From Parundibacterium terreum (GTDB lineage: Bacteria; Pseudomonadota; Gammaproteobacteria; Burkholderiales; Burkholderiaceae_D), in the NCBI RefSeq assembly GCF_014636315.1, contig NZ_BMED01000002.1, positions 1,116,001 to 1,180,000 of the forward strand: a stretch of 64,000 nucleotides of DNA. The letters are read 5' to 3'. The notes under the pieces are model-generated. The model was not told the origin of the DNA. It worked only from the letters and a program-made list of their open reading frames with translations, and ran no database searches. Both the position numbers and the translations under genes were made by a program. Positions 1 to 8,373 of this stretch are shown one piece after another; position 1 is the first letter of the stretch; each line of letters starts with the position of its first letter.

Positions 1-477
1 CAGGAAAAGTCGCCAGTGGAGCCAGTCATACCAGTGATGCCGGCGCCTATCGATCCAGACAATAAATTCGGCACCGTCGGTGCAGTCGCGCTGGACCGGC
101 ATGGCAATCTGGCTGCGGCAACCTCCACCGGCGGCATGACCAACAAGATGCAGGGGCGGGTCGGCGATACGCCTATGCTGGGCGCCGGCTGCTACGCCAA
201 TAACCGTACCGCAGCGATGTCGGCCACCGGCACCGGCGAAAGCTTTATGCGCAGCCTGGCATTGCATGACATCTCGGCGCAGATGGAATACACGCTCTGC
301 TCACTGCAGCAGGCCGCAGAAAATGTCGTCATGCACAAACTGCCTCTGTATGAAGGCCGCGGCGGCGTGATTGCCATCGATGCGCTAGGCAATATCAGCA
401 TGCCCTTCAATACCGAAGGCATGTACCGCGGTTTCATGCACGTCGGTGCTCAACCGGTGTGCCTGATCTATGGTTAA
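1..477 (+). CDS. iaaA: Isoaspartyl peptidase / L-asparaginase, C-terminal part (5' end outside window)
   Basis: This Ntn-hydrolase removes isoaspartyl residues from peptides and hydrolyses L-asparagine. The precursor self-cleaves before a threonine that becomes the N-terminal nucleophile of the beta subunit. The frame is open from base 1, so the gene begins before the window. The cleavage site G-T-V-G lies around residues 24-27 of the visible part (Thr codon about 73-75), so the whole beta subunit and the alpha linker are present. The blocks ATSTGGMTNK, GRVGDTPMLGAGCYANN and TGTGE match the family's substrate-binding segments closely. It ends at TAA, 134 bases before the SPFH gene. Upstream context, where a glutathione transporter is often found in other species, cannot be seen. 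Confidence 0.93.
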   Translation, partial: QEKSPVEPVIPVMPAPIDPDNKFGTVGAVALDRHGNLAAATSTGGMTNKMQGRVGDTPMLGAGCYANNRTAAMSATGTGESFMRSLALHDISAQMEYTLCSLQQAAENVVMHKLPLYEGRGGVIAIDALGNISMPFNTEGMYRGFMHVGAQPVCLIYG

Positions 478-611
478 TTTCTCGTCAATTTACCGCTGAA
501 GCTTTCTCCCAGCACATCTATACTTCTTTTCAGCCACCTAGCCCACTGCCGAACCGGTTGTAGCGCTGCGGTGTCCTTCGATGTATCTATACAAAACTAA
601 AACAAGGAAAT

Positions 612-1436
612 ATGAAGATGCAAACAGCCTCTAAACTGATCGCCGCAATTGTGATCCTGGCTATCCTGGTCTCGCTGGCGCCGTTCGCTACTGTGCCGGC
701 AGGTAACCGCGGTGTGATGACGACATTCGGCAGTCCGTCGCCGGAAGTGTATAGCGAGGGCATACACTTTCGTTGGCCGATAGCGCAAAGCCTGCACCTG
801 GTGCCGGTATCGATACAAAAAGGAGAAGGTGAAGGCGATGCCGCATCCAAGGATTTGCAGACCGTGCACACCCGCGTAGCGATCAACTACCATGTGCGTC
901 CTGAAGCTGTGGTATCCGTGTATCGCGACCTGGGTAATGAACCAGGCGAGCGCATCATCATCCCTAGTGTGCAGGAAGCAGTAAAAGCAGTAACAGCCAG
1001 GTTCACGGCAGAAGAGCTGATCTCCAAGCGTTCGCAGGTGCGCGATGAAATTGTGCTGGCCCTGCGCGAGAGAATGGCGCGGCACGGCCTGGTGGTGGAT
1101 GAGTTTTCCATCGTCAACTTCAATTTCAGCAAGACCTTCAATGAAGCGATCGAAGCCAAGACCACCGCCGACCAGTTGAAGATGAAAGCGGAACGCGATT
1201 TGCAAAGGATAGAAGTGGAAGCAAGGCAGAAAATTTCACGCGCCAAGGCTGAAGCTGAATCGCTGGCACTGCAACGCCAGCAGGTAACACCGGAATTGCT
1301 GCGTTTGAGGGAAACGGAAAACCAGGCCAAGGCGATAGAAAAATGGGATGGCCGCCTGCCCACGACCACCGGCGGTGCAATCCCCTTCCTGAACATAGGT
1401 AGCGGTGGTAGCGGTAGCAGCAATAGCGGTAAATAA
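612..1436 (+). CDS. SPFH / prohibitin-family membrane protein
   Basis: 274 residues. An N-terminal membrane segment (about residues 8-28) is followed by a band-7/SPFH domain with the typical V-P-A-G-N-R-G-V opening, then a charged, probably coiled-coil stretch (about 185-235) rich in A, E, K and R, and a Gly/Ser-rich tail. Family members (prohibitin, HflC/HflK) form large oligomeric rings on membranes and often modulate membrane proteases such as FtsH. That role is only inferred here. The ATG has an AAGGAA ribosome site 3 bases upstream. It stands alone and is followed by a strong terminator. HflC is less likely, because no hflK or hflX lies beside it. Confidence 0.85.
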   Translation: MKMQTASKLIAAIVILAILVSLAPFATVPAGNRGVMTTFGSPSPEVYSEGIHFRWPIAQSLHLVPVSIQKGEGEGDAASKDLQTVHTRVAINYHVRPEAVVSVYRDLGNEPGERIIIPSVQEAVKAVTARFTAEELISKRSQVRDEIVLALRERMARHGLVVDEFSIVNFNFSKTFNEAIEAKTTADQLKMKAERDLQRIEVEARQKISRAKAEAESLALQRQQVTPELLRLRETENQAKAIEKWDGRLPTTTGGAIPFLNIGSGGSGSSNSGK

Positions 1437-1475
1437 ATAGGCGGCGATAACAGGCGCGAAGCAGCCGCTACGGTG

Positions 1476-1511
1476 AAATGCCCTTGCACGGTATACTGTG
1501 CAAGGGCATTT
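1476..1511 (+). terminator. Rho-independent-type terminator after the SPFH gene
   Basis: A perfect 14-bp stem (1476-1489 with 1498-1511) encloses an 8-base loop and is followed by a T-rich run. It lies 39 bases past the stop codon. The rest of the 1437-1780 gap holds the ahpC leader, and I see no further gene in it. Confidence 0.8.
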
Positions 1512-1780
1512 GTCATTTTGCATACTTTGCGTTTGCCCGCAGGCTGGAATCCGGATTTTTCTTGAAACTGGCGCATGCAACGCCATCTGTATCAGGAGTT
1601 AATTGTTATTTTTATCATCAGGCAAGCAGTGTGGGCCAGCCCGATGAGCGCAAAAACGCATGGACGTTGATCGATAGCTAAAATCAATCGAAAGTATAAA
1701 TATAATTGACTCTACAAATGACAAGCTTTGGCCTACACTACGAACTCATATGAACTTTTTAACCTCACGAGGAAACGACA

Positions 1781-2344
1781 ATGTCTCTGATTAATACACA
1801 CATCAAACCGTTTAAAGCCACAGCCTACCAAAACGGAAAGTTCATCGACGTCAGCAATGAAACAATGAAGGGCAAGTGGTCTGTTGTCGTGTTCTACCCT
1901 GCTGACTTCACTTTCGTCTGCCCTACAGAACTGGAAGATCTGGCGAACAACTACGCTGAATTCCAAAAAATGGGCGTTGACGTATATGGCGTATCCACAG
2001 ACACGCATTTCGCACACAAAGCATGGCATGACACTTCCGACGCGATCAAAAAAGTGCAATACGCACTGGTTGGCGACCCAACAGCAACCCTGGCACGCAA
2101 CTTTGAAGTACTGATCGAAGAAGAAGGCCTGGCACTGCGCGGCACTTTCGTCATCAATCCAGAAGGCCAGATCAAGATCATGGAAGTTCACGACAACGGT
2201 ATCGGTCGTGACGCATCCGAACTGCTGCGCAAGGTAAAAGCTGCCCAGTACGTTGCATCCCACCCAGGCGAAGTTTGCCCAGCTAAATGGACAGAAGGCG
2301 CAGAAACACTGACGCCGTCACTCGACCTGGTAGGCAAAATCTAA
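1781..2344 (+). CDS. ahpC: Alkyl hydroperoxide reductase peroxidase subunit C (typical 2-Cys peroxiredoxin)
   Basis: 187 residues, the usual length. Reduces H2O2, organic peroxides and peroxynitrite in the cytoplasm, using electrons from AhpF. The peroxidatic cysteine is C47 in F-T-F-V-C-P-T-E, and the resolving cysteine is in G-E-V-C-P-A near the C-terminus. Both are intact. The ATG follows an ACGAGGAAACGAC ribosome site. ahpF begins 139 bases downstream on the same strand, the classical pair. Many betaproteobacteria place this under OxyR, and an OxyR gene is present at 32757-33701, but I could not read a convincing OxyR site in the leader. Confidence 0.97.
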   Translation: MSLINTHIKPFKATAYQNGKFIDVSNETMKGKWSVVVFYPADFTFVCPTELEDLANNYAEFQKMGVDVYGVSTDTHFAHKAWHDTSDAIKKVQYALVGDPTATLARNFEVLIEEEGLALRGTFVINPEGQIKIMEVHDNGIGRDASELLRKVKAAQYVASHPGEVCPAKWTEGAETLTPSLDLVGKI

Positions 2345-2365
2345 GCAGTCAATCGTAGGTAGCTT

Positions 2366-2391
2366 GAAACCTGTCCATTCGGGCGGGTTTC
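2366..2391 (+). other. Stem-loop between ahpC and ahpF
   Basis: An 11-bp stem with two G-U pairs (2366-2376 with 2381-2391) closes an ATTC loop. No T-tract follows, so it is more likely a 3'-end stabiliser or partial attenuator that lowers ahpF relative to ahpC than a full terminator. That role is inference. Confidence 0.45.
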
Positions 2392-2483
2392 AGCAAGATC
2401 CCTTCGAGTTGTTCCGACGCGCAGCGCGCCGCTGGCGTGCTGCGCTCAAAAAATTGTAACCCTGTTATGGAAATGGACACATC

Positions 2484-4082
2484 ATGTTAGATGCAAATCT
2501 CAAAACCCAGTTGAAAACCTATTTGGAAAAGGTCACGCAGCCGATTGAGATCGTCGCCTCTCTCGATGGCGGAGCCAAATCCCAGGAATTGAAAGCCTTG
2601 CTGGAAGAAATCACTTTGCTGTCTGAGCGCATCACTCTGGTTGAGCGCAACGATGATGCAGAGCGCAAGCCTTCCTTCAGCATCAACCGTCCGGGAACAG
2701 ACATCGGCGTACGTTTCGCCGGCATTCCCATGGGACACGAATTTACATCACTGGTACTGGCGCTGTTGCAGGTTGGCGGTCACCCCATCAAGCTGGACGA
2801 TGCGGTGATAGAGCAAATCCGCAACCTGGATGGCGACTACCAGTTTGAAACCTATATTTCCCTGACCTGCCAGAACTGCCCCGAAGTCGTGCAGGCGCTG
2901 AATGTGATGTCCATCATCAACCCACGCATCCGCCAGGTAACGATAGATGGCGCACTGTTCCAGGATGAAGTGGAAAAACGCCAGATCATGGCTGTGCCTA
3001 CTACCTACCTGAATGGCGAAGTATTCGGCCAGGGCCGCACCGGCGTGGAAGAAATCCTCGCTAAGCTGGACAGCAATGCCGGCAGCCGCAAGGCAGAGGA
3101 ACTGAGCAAGAAAGATGTGTTTGACGTATTGATCGTCGGCGGTGGGCCTGCGGGCGCCGCAGCGGCTATCTATGCGGCTCGCAAAGGCATCGCCACCGGC
3201 GTATTGGCTGAGCGTTTCGGCGGCCAGGTGCTGGATACCATGGCCATTGAAAACTTCGTTTCTGTGCAAGAAACCGAAGGGCCCAAGTTCGCCACTGCGC
3301 TGGAACAGCATGTGAAGAGCTATGAAGTCGATATCATGAACGTACAGCGTGCCGACACGCTGATACCAGGCAAGATATTGCAGGTTAAAACTGCCAGCGG
3401 CGCAACGCTGAAAGCGAAAAGTATCGTACTCGCAACCGGTGCGCGTTGGAGGGAAATCAATGTGCCCGGCGAGAAAGAATACCGCAACCAGGGCGTTGCC
3501 TACTGCCCGCATTGCGACGGCCCGCTGTTCAAAGGCAAGCGCGTAGCGGTCATCGGCGGAGGCAATTCTGGTGTTGAGGCAGCGATTGATCTGGCCGGTC
3601 TGGTCAGCCATGTCACGCTGATCGAGTTCGCCGCTGAGTTGCGTGCTGACGCTGTGTTACAGCGCAAGCTGAACAGCTTGCGCAATGTCACTATCATCAC
3701 TTCGGCACAAACCACCGAAGTGCTGGGGGACGGCAAAAAGGTCAACGGCCTGAACTACAAAGACCTGAAGTCCGGCACCATCAACAAAGTGGAGCTGGAA
3801 GGTGTGTTTGTTCAGATCGGCCTGGTGCCCAATACCGAGTGGCTGAAAGGCACCCTGGCCTTGTCGCGCCACGGTGAGATCGAAGTCGATGCAAAAGGCC
3901 AGACTTCCATCCCCGGCGTATTCGCTGCAGGCGATGTCACGACCACGCCGTTCAAGCAGATCGTGATTGCAGTCGGCGAAGGTGCCAAGGCTTCGCTGAG
4001 CGCATTCGACTACCTGATCCGCAATACTTTCGACGATGAAGAGTCGGTGGTAGAGACTGAAAAGGTCGCTGTAGCCGCATAA
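2484..4082 (+). CDS. ahpF: Alkyl hydroperoxide reductase flavoprotein subunit F
   Basis: 532 residues (E. coli protein about 521). Transfers electrons from NADH through FAD and two disulfide centres to AhpC. The N-terminal double thioredoxin fold carries C-Q-N-C at residues 129-132. The FAD motif G-G-G-P-A-G-A lies near residue 218. The thioredoxin-reductase-type redox pair C-P-H-C is at 341-344, followed by the pyridine nucleotide motif GGGNSG and the C-terminal FAD motif A-G-D-V. All four redox cysteines are present. The C-terminal tail is slightly longer and acidic ([12 protein letters not shown]). A strong terminator follows. Confidence 0.97.
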   Translation: MLDANLKTQLKTYLEKVTQPIEIVASLDGGAKSQELKALLEEITLLSERITLVERNDDAERKPSFSINRPGTDIGVRFAGIPMGHEFTSLVLALLQVGGHPIKLDDAVIEQIRNLDGDYQFETYISLTCQNCPEVVQALNVMSIINPRIRQVTIDGALFQDEVEKRQIMAVPTTYLNGEVFGQGRTGVEEILAKLDSNAGSRKAEELSKKDVFDVLIVGGGPAGAAAAIYAARKGIATGVLAERFGGQVLDTMAIENFVSVQETEGPKFATALEQHVKSYEVDIMNVQRADTLIPGKILQVKTASGATLKAKSIVLATGARWREINVPGEKEYRNQGVAYCPHCDGPLFKGKRVAVIGGGNSGVEAAIDLAGLVSHVTLIEFAAELRADAVLQRKLNSLRNVTIITSAQTTEVLGDGKKVNGLNYKDLKSGTINKVELEGVFVQIGLVPNTEWLKGTLALSRHGEIEVDAKGQTSIPGVFAAGDVTTTPFKQIVIAVGEGAKASLSAFDYLIRNTFDDEESVVETEKVAVAA

Positions 4083-4140
4083 TGCTTCAATACTCGGCGA
4101 TAGCCGGGTAGAGACTGCTTTATATACTGCTCTATATAAG

Positions 4141-4174
4141 AAAGGGCCCGCAACGTTGTTGCGGGCCCTTTTTC
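4141..4174 (+). terminator. Terminator after ahpF
   Basis: A perfect 14-bp GC-rich stem (4141-4154 with 4158-4171) with a GTT loop, followed by T residues. It ends the ahpCF unit. Confidence 0.9.
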
Positions 4175-4325
4175 CATGCTTTTCGCGCCGATTAAAAAGC
4201 GCCAGGCTCTCCCGCAAGTCCTTGTTTTTTCTTGATTTTATATCTCTATAGGCAACAAATTCCCGGTTTAAATCATTTTCCTTGCTGCAAGTTAGAAAAA
4301 GACAGATGAAATAGTACAAAAAGAC

Positions 4326-4354
4326 TTGCAAATTCTCGCTGAATACACAATAAT
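4326..4354 (+). promoter_or_regulatory. Candidate sigma-70 promoter of hemP
   Basis: TTGCAA (4326-4331) and AATAAT (4349-4354) are separated by 17 bases. They match the -35 and -10 consensus at 4 of 6 and 5 of 6 positions. The predicted start, about 4361, falls inside the Fur-like operator, as expected for iron repression. Read by eye only. Confidence 0.5.
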
Positions 4355-4383
4355 CTAAATAAGAATTGTTCTCGTTTAGATTA
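4351..4383 (+). promoter_or_regulatory. Fur-like box centred in a 33-bp dyad, upstream of hemP
   Basis: The core 4358-4377 reads AATAAGAATTGTTCTCGTTT, which resembles Fur boxes of betaproteobacteria. Its inner arms AGAA and TTCT flank position 4367. Perfect outer arms TAATCTAAA (4351-4359) and TTTAGATTA (4375-4383) share the same centre. The site overlaps the -10 hexamer and the predicted start, and lies just before the AGGAG ribosome site of hemP. Confidence 0.6.
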
Positions 4384-4396
4384 ACAGGAGAAATAA

Positions 4397-4603
4397 ATGA
4401 CTCAAATTACGTCCACAGAAGTACGTCCAGAAGCTCGTACTAGCAGCGTATCGAGCTTGTCGGCCAAAAGCGATAGCACTCCTGTCGTGCGCCTGAAGAG
4501 CCGCGAACTGATGCGCCAGATGCGTGAAGTAGAAATCGATCACGAAGGCCGCATCTATCGCCTGCGCATCACGCAATTGAACAAACTGATACTGACTGCC
4601 TGA
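4397..4603 (+). CDS. hemP: Hemin uptake protein HemP family
   Basis: 68 residues. The C-terminal half (about 33-68) is the HemP domain: S-R-E-L-M-R-Q-M-R-E-V-E-I-D-H-E-G, then Y-R-L-R-I-T and K-L-I-L-T. The N-terminal half is Ser/Thr-rich and looks unstructured. HemP/HmuP proteins sit at the head of haem-uptake operons, and in rhizobia and Burkholderia they act as activators of haem receptor genes under iron limitation. Which role applies here is unknown. An AGGAG site precedes the ATG. It heads a likely iron-regulated run: hemP, an unknown gene, bfd, tonB. No haem receptor, exbB or exbD is adjacent. Confidence 0.88.
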   Translation: MTQITSTEVRPEARTSSVSSLSAKSDSTPVVRLKSRELMRQMREVEIDHEGRIYRLRITQLNKLILTA

Positions 4604-4713
4604 TTTTTGTCCGGGCAAGCCATAACGATATTGAGTTTTACTAGCCAGCTGCGCCACGGTACCGGAAGCATGATTGTAGCGCGCGAGCCAAACCATTCTA
4701 TAAGGAGAGTTTG

Positions 4714-5037
4714 ATGGCTAGCAGTAATCCGGAATTTTTTGAGCCAGGCAGCAGCCCAGCGCAGCCTGAACTCCTGGTCTCCGCAGTGTTACACCTGATG
4801 TCGCATTACACGGTCAACAATACAGAAAACGGTGACCACAATGCATGCGTCAAACTGGCGTCGGTCATAGAGCGCCATTTAAAAATCCTGGCCGACCTGC
4901 CCGACCTGGCTCCTGTATTAAGGGCAACCTGCCAGCAGTTATCGGAGCAGTGGGCCCTGGTCGAAGAACGTACTTTGCCCCAACAGGGCAAATTCAATTT
5001 GCTGGCGCGCCTGATGACGGGCGCAAGTGTGAATTGA
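4714..5037 (+). CDS. Small hypothetical protein in the iron cluster
   Basis: 107 residues from the ATG at 4714, which has AAGGAG at optimal distance (a TTG directly before it is less likely). Acidic N-terminus, then predicted helices with alternating Leu and charged residues (about 20-95). No cysteines suggesting a cofactor site apart from two isolated ones, no signal peptide and no membrane segment. I do not recognise a domain. Its place between hemP and bfd, in the same direction, suggests iron-dependent expression. Confidence 0.7.
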   Translation: MASSNPEFFEPGSSPAQPELLVSAVLHLMSHYTVNNTENGDHNACVKLASVIERHLKILADLPDLAPVLRATCQQLSEQWALVEERTLPQQGKFNLLARLMTGASVN

Positions 5038-5066
5038 ATACTTTATAGCTAAACTTAAGGTGTTAC

Positions 5067-5288
5067 ATGATTGTCTGTGTCTGCAATAACGTCTCTGAAA
5101 AGAAACTGCGCAATGCCGTTGAATCCGGCATGACCACCATGGCCGAACTGCGCACCAACCTTGATGTCGGCACCTGCTGCGGCAAATGCGCAAGCTGTGC
5201 CAAAAGCATACTGCGCGAATGCATGGACAAAGCCATGCCGGCCCATATCCACCAAGTACATTTCCGTCCCAACGCATTAGCCGCTTGA
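5067..5288 (+). CDS. bfd: Bacterioferritin-associated ferredoxin
   Basis: 73 residues, close to the usual 64. Bfd carries a [2Fe-2S] cluster and reduces the ferric core of bacterioferritin to release iron. Cluster ligands C4 and C6 (V-C-V-C-N) and C38 and C41 (C-C-G-K-C) are present, with extra cysteines at 37 and 44. The C-terminus is a little longer than usual. It sits 29 bases after the unknown gene and 5 bases before tonB. The bacterioferritin gene is 3.3 kb downstream at 8624, so the pair is split but local. Bfd is normally induced under iron limitation through Fur. Confidence 0.95.
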   Translation: MIVCVCNNVSEKKLRNAVESGMTTMAELRTNLDVGTCCGKCASCAKSILRECMDKAMPAHIHQVHFRPNALAA

Positions 5289-5293
5289 TCGCC

Positions 5294-5980
5294 ATGCAAA
5301 CTGCCACCGCTTCTGCATCCATGCAATTTGAGTTGCCTCTCGCCTTGATAGAAAAGCTCAGGAAATCCGGCTCGCTGATTATTACCGTCCTGGCACATCT
5401 GGGCCTGATCTACGCGCTGCAAAACGGCCTGATCCGTCACGTCCAGCAAGCCTTGCCAAAAGAAATTTTTGTCAGCCTGGTGACTTCGCCGGATAAACCT
5501 GCCGCACCCAAGCCAGCCCCAAAGATCATCCCCATGACCAAGCAGGCGGTAACTCCTCCTGCCCCGGTTATTCCCATCGTGAACAATGCACCGGCGGAAA
5601 ACGCCATCGTGATCACACAGGCGGTTGAACCCAAGGTCGCGCATACCCAGGAAGCAGCGGCACCGATAGTGCAGGCGCTGCCGGCACCACCGGCCCAGCC
5701 CAAGACCATCTCCGGCATTGAATATATACAGCCACCCAAACTGGAATACCCAGCCATCTCCCGCCGCATGGGCGAAGCCGGTAAGGTGACCCTGCGCGTG
5801 CTGGTCAATGAAAAAGGCCGTGCAGAAAAAGTGGAAATAGAAAAAACCTCAGGCTTCCAGCGCCTGGACGAAGCAGCACGGCAAGCGCTGCTGCGCGCCC
5901 TGTTCAAGCCGTACATCGAAGACGGTAAGGCCTTAACGTTCTGGACCAGCGGGATTTTTACGTTTGATTTGAATAGCTAG
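5294..5980 (+). CDS. tonB: Energy transducer TonB
   Basis: 228 residues from the ATG at 5294. An earlier in-frame ATG at 5186 lies inside bfd and was rejected. One membrane anchor (about residues 25-45) is followed by a Pro/Ala-rich periplasmic spacer (about 60-140) and a C-terminal TonB domain (about 145-228) with Y-P-x-x-S-R-R-M-G-E-x-G-K-V, the V-E-I-E-K-T-S-G-F segment and the L-D-E-A-A motif. TonB couples the proton motive force, through ExbB-ExbD, to outer-membrane siderophore and haem receptors. No exbBD follows; a terminator closes the unit, so the partners must be elsewhere. Confidence 0.93.
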   Translation: MQTATASASMQFELPLALIEKLRKSGSLIITVLAHLGLIYALQNGLIRHVQQALPKEIFVSLVTSPDKPAAPKPAPKIIPMTKQAVTPPAPVIPIVNNAPAENAIVITQAVEPKVAHTQEAAAPIVQALPAPPAQPKTISGIEYIQPPKLEYPAISRRMGEAGKVTLRVLVNEKGRAEKVEIEKTSGFQRLDEAARQALLRALFKPYIEDGKALTFWTSGIFTFDLNS

Positions 5981-5995
5981 GATTCAATCAAGCAC

Positions 5996-6030
5996 AAATA
6001 TAAAAGGGAGCTTAGCTCCCTTTTATATTT
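5996..6030. terminator. Bidirectional terminator between tonB and the nucleotidyltransferase gene
   Basis: A perfect 16-bp stem (5996-6011 with 6015-6030) with a TTA loop. A-rich and T-rich flanks allow it to work in both directions for the convergent genes. Confidence 0.92.
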
Positions 6031-6035
6031 TCGTG

Positions 6036-6551
6036 TTAGACATCTCTTTCAACAAAACTTTCAAGGCATTTAATGTCTTTCAAGTGCTTATCTTTTTGGG
6101 AATCATCAGCAATCACTGCCAACTTCTTGAGTTTGATAAGGCATGATGCGGACGCTAACCGGACAGGAATCCCAAATAATTTTGCATCTATCGCGTCGAC
6201 TGCAATTTCAGCGTACGTTGGGCCAATTTTCAAAGGGGTTAAAAGTTCGGCGTAGAATCGCTTTTTGATTACCACTTGCAATCCTAGTTTGGCGAATGAA
6301 TCCTCCTGATAGTCGTGCATATTCAAGCTGCTCAAAGCCTGTGAAATTTTCAGCGAATTTTCAACTGAGGCACTAACCAGCAAATCCATGTCGTCAGCTT
6401 GCCGCTCCTCACAATACCAAGCTACGGCTAATCCGCCAATTACAATGAATTCCACACCAATATCTACAAAAGAAAGAATCAATTGCTTATTCGATTCAAC
6501 ATGAAAAAGCGAATCCCCAATTCTATTCATTAATATCCATCCCATGTCCAT
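6036..6551 (-). CDS. Orphan nucleotidyltransferase-fold protein
   Basis: 171 residues from ATG 6551, or 164 from the ATG at 6530, which has GGGATGG upstream and may be the true start. The segment V-I-G-G-L-A-V followed by D-D-M-D-L-L-V is the G-G plus D-x-D signature of the DNA polymerase beta-like nucleotidyltransferase fold (AbiEii or DUF6036-like). The C-terminal L-I-K-L-K-K and D-K-H-L-K-D-I segments resemble the closing part of these families. Members include toxins of toxin-antitoxin pairs and unknown single proteins. No antitoxin or HEPN partner is adjacent. A hand count of 6061-6120 gives about 38% GC, far below the neighbours, so recent acquisition is likely. Substrate unknown. Confidence 0.65.
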   Translation of the reverse strand: MDMGWILMNRIGDSLFHVESNKQLILSFVDIGVEFIVIGGLAVAWYCEERQADDMDLLVSASVENSLKISQALSSLNMHDYQEDSFAKLGLQVVIKKRFYAELLTPLKIGPTYAEIAVDAIDAKLFGIPVRLASASCLIKLKKLAVIADDSQKDKHLKDIKCLESFVERDV

Positions 6552-6583
6552 TGAGCTTCAGTAGCATAAATCGCTATGCCCCT

Positions 6584-8152
6584 CTATTTTCCACTGACCT
6601 CCATCGCCAAGCTTCGCTCGTCTGTACGTGGAAAATAAGCATACCCCTTGCGGGTCGCCCAGACATTGACCTGATGGTGCAGTGGGATCAGGCCAAATTC
6701 ACTCAAGGCCAGCTGGCTGGCTTGCTGCCATAGCTTTTCCTGCTTGCCGGTGTCTATTGTCGCCAAGGCCTGCTCAGCGAATGCATCCACCTTGGGATTG
6801 CTATAGCGTCCGTAATTGCCTGTACCCCAGCCTTTTTCCGCATTGTAGGTCGTCAGCATGGATTTCACGAATGTCGATACATGTCCCAGTCCGCCTCCCC
6901 AGCCCAGCATCATCACACTGAACTCCTGCTTGGACATGCGCGAGAAAAATACCGCCGAGGGCAGGGCCTCGACCTTGGTCACTATGCCTATGCGCGTCAG
7001 CATTTGCGCAATGGTCTGGATAATCTTTGCGTCATTCACATAGCGGTCGCTGGGGCCGTGGATAGTCAGGCCAAAGCCATCCGCATAGCCTGCATCTGCC
7101 AGTAATTTTTTGGCTGCGGCGATATCCGCAATATCTGCCTTCAGGCCAGGCAAAGTACCGAAGTAGCCTTCGGGCAGCAACTGGCCGGTGGCAATCGCGT
7201 TTCCTTCCATCACCCTGTCGACGATCGCCGCGCGATTGATTGCCTTGGAAATTGCCTGGCGCACCCGCAGGTCTTTCAGCGGATTCTTATCCAGCTGTTT
7301 GCCATTCTTGTCTGTGACATAAGGCGACTTGTCGCGCAACTGGTCTACTTCCAGAAAAATAAGCCGGTTGGATACCGTGCTGAATAGCCGCGCATCCGGA
7401 TTCGCCTTGAGCTGCGCGATGTCCGCCGGCGGCACTCCCTCTATCACCTGCACATCGCCAGCCAGCAGCGCCGCTACCCGCGCAGAAGGCGTTGTCAGCA
7501 TGCGCAAGCTGACCCTGTCCCACTGGGGGCGCTTACCCCAGTAGCTGTCATTTCTCGCCAGCTCCACGCGGTCACCGCGCTTCCATTGCACAAACTTGTA
7601 AGGCCCGGTACCGACCACGCCTTTGCCGCTATTGAAATCCTCGCTGCTCAGGCCCGCAGTAGCCTTTTTTGACACGATGAAAACATTGCTGACATCGCTG
7701 AGCATCAAGGCATAGGGCTTGGCCGTTTTAAAACGTATCGTGTATTTATCGACGATGATTTTCTCGGCGATCTGCTTCGTATACAAAGTGAAAGGGCCGG
7801 GACTGTTCAATATCGTCGCCGGTCGGTCGAAAGAATAGGCCACGTCTTCGGCCGTGAATTCTGAGCCGTCGTGAAATTTGACGCCCTTGCGCAATTTGAA
7901 TTCCCAGGTAAGTTCATCCACCACGCTCCATGACTCAGCCAACCCGGGAATCAGCTTGCCCTTTTCTCTATCCGGCGTGACCAGGAAATCGAAAATGTGC
8001 ATAGATACGTTCACATTGGGGCCCACCAGATGGTAGTGCGGGTCCATGGAGGTCACATCAAAAGCCATTCCCATCGTCAGGTCGGCGGCATGCAGCGGCA
8101 AGCACCAGGCAAAGAAAGACACGGCAAACGCAGCGACGATTTTTTTCAGCAT
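6584..8152 (-). CDS. Periplasmic substrate-binding protein of a peptide/nickel-type ABC transporter (family 5)
   Basis: 522 residues with a clear signal peptide (cleavage likely after A-H-A, about residue 22). The mature part has the family 5 pattern: L-T-M-G-M-A-F-D-V-T-S-M-D-P-H, W-S-V-V-D-E-L-T-W-E-F-K-L-R-K-G-V-K-F-H-D-G, then V-G-T-G-P-Y-K-F and V-R-Q-A-I-S-K-A-I-N-R. These proteins capture di- or oligopeptides, nickel or haem for DppBCDF-like permeases. No permease or ATPase is adjacent, so it is a solo binding protein that may serve a distant transporter. Its position among iron genes makes haem a possible ligand, since E. coli DppA binds haem, but this is inference only. Confidence 0.87.
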   Translation of the reverse strand: MLKKIVAAFAVSFFAWCLPLHAADLTMGMAFDVTSMDPHYHLVGPNVNVSMHIFDFLVTPDREKGKLIPGLAESWSVVDELTWEFKLRKGVKFHDGSEFTAEDVAYSFDRPATILNSPGPFTLYTKQIAEKIIVDKYTIRFKTAKPYALMLSDVSNVFIVSKKATAGLSSEDFNSGKGVVGTGPYKFVQWKRGDRVELARNDSYWGKRPQWDRVSLRMLTTPSARVAALLAGDVQVIEGVPPADIAQLKANPDARLFSTVSNRLIFLEVDQLRDKSPYVTDKNGKQLDKNPLKDLRVRQAISKAINRAAIVDRVMEGNAIATGQLLPEGYFGTLPGLKADIADIAAAKKLLADAGYADGFGLTIHGPSDRYVNDAKIIQTIAQMLTRIGIVTKVEALPSAVFFSRMSKQEFSVMMLGWGGGLGHVSTFVKSMLTTYNAEKGWGTGNYGRYSNPKVDAFAEQALATIDTGKQEKLWQQASQLALSEFGLIPLHHQVNVWATRKGYAYFPRTDERSLAMEVSGK

Positions 8153-8230
8153 GCTCCGGCTCCAGCAGTTTTTTCAGGCAGATTGGCGAGCGCAAAAACC
8201 AGCAGCGCACAAGGTGAAATGGAGAGACAG

Positions 8231-8372
8231 ATGACGCGGCAAGCCCCGTCGCCGCGTCATCTCTTAGAAGCTGCTGCGAAATTACGCTGGCGTTGTTGCT
8301 CCTCCTCGCCGTACTACTCGTACTGTCTTCGTCGTCGCGCCTAGCCAGCCTAATTTCGCAGCAGCTTCTTAG
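8231..8372. repeat. Dispersed stem-loop repeat, copy 1, with adjoining hairpin
   Basis: A perfect 10-bp hairpin (8231-8240 with 8251-8260) is followed by 22-base arms 8263-8284 and 8351-8372, complementary except for one base. The arms enclose a 66-base core. On the minus strand the core contains the phrase GTACGAGTAGTACGGCGAG, related to the cores at 45763-45879 and 47726-47834. It fills the gap between the binding protein and the Fur-like box. Confidence 0.6.
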
Positions 8373-8373
8373 T

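Noticed and set aside
1673..1715. Possible OxyR site upstream of ahpC (ATAG-like tetrads at 11-base spacing)
   Set aside because: Spacing fits but only the first tetrad matches; the remaining three are poor, so the call would be forced.
5186..5293. Longer N-terminus for TonB from ATG 5186
   Set aside because: It overlaps bfd in another frame and adds a Cys/His-rich segment atypical of TonB; the ATG at 5294 places the membrane anchor correctly.
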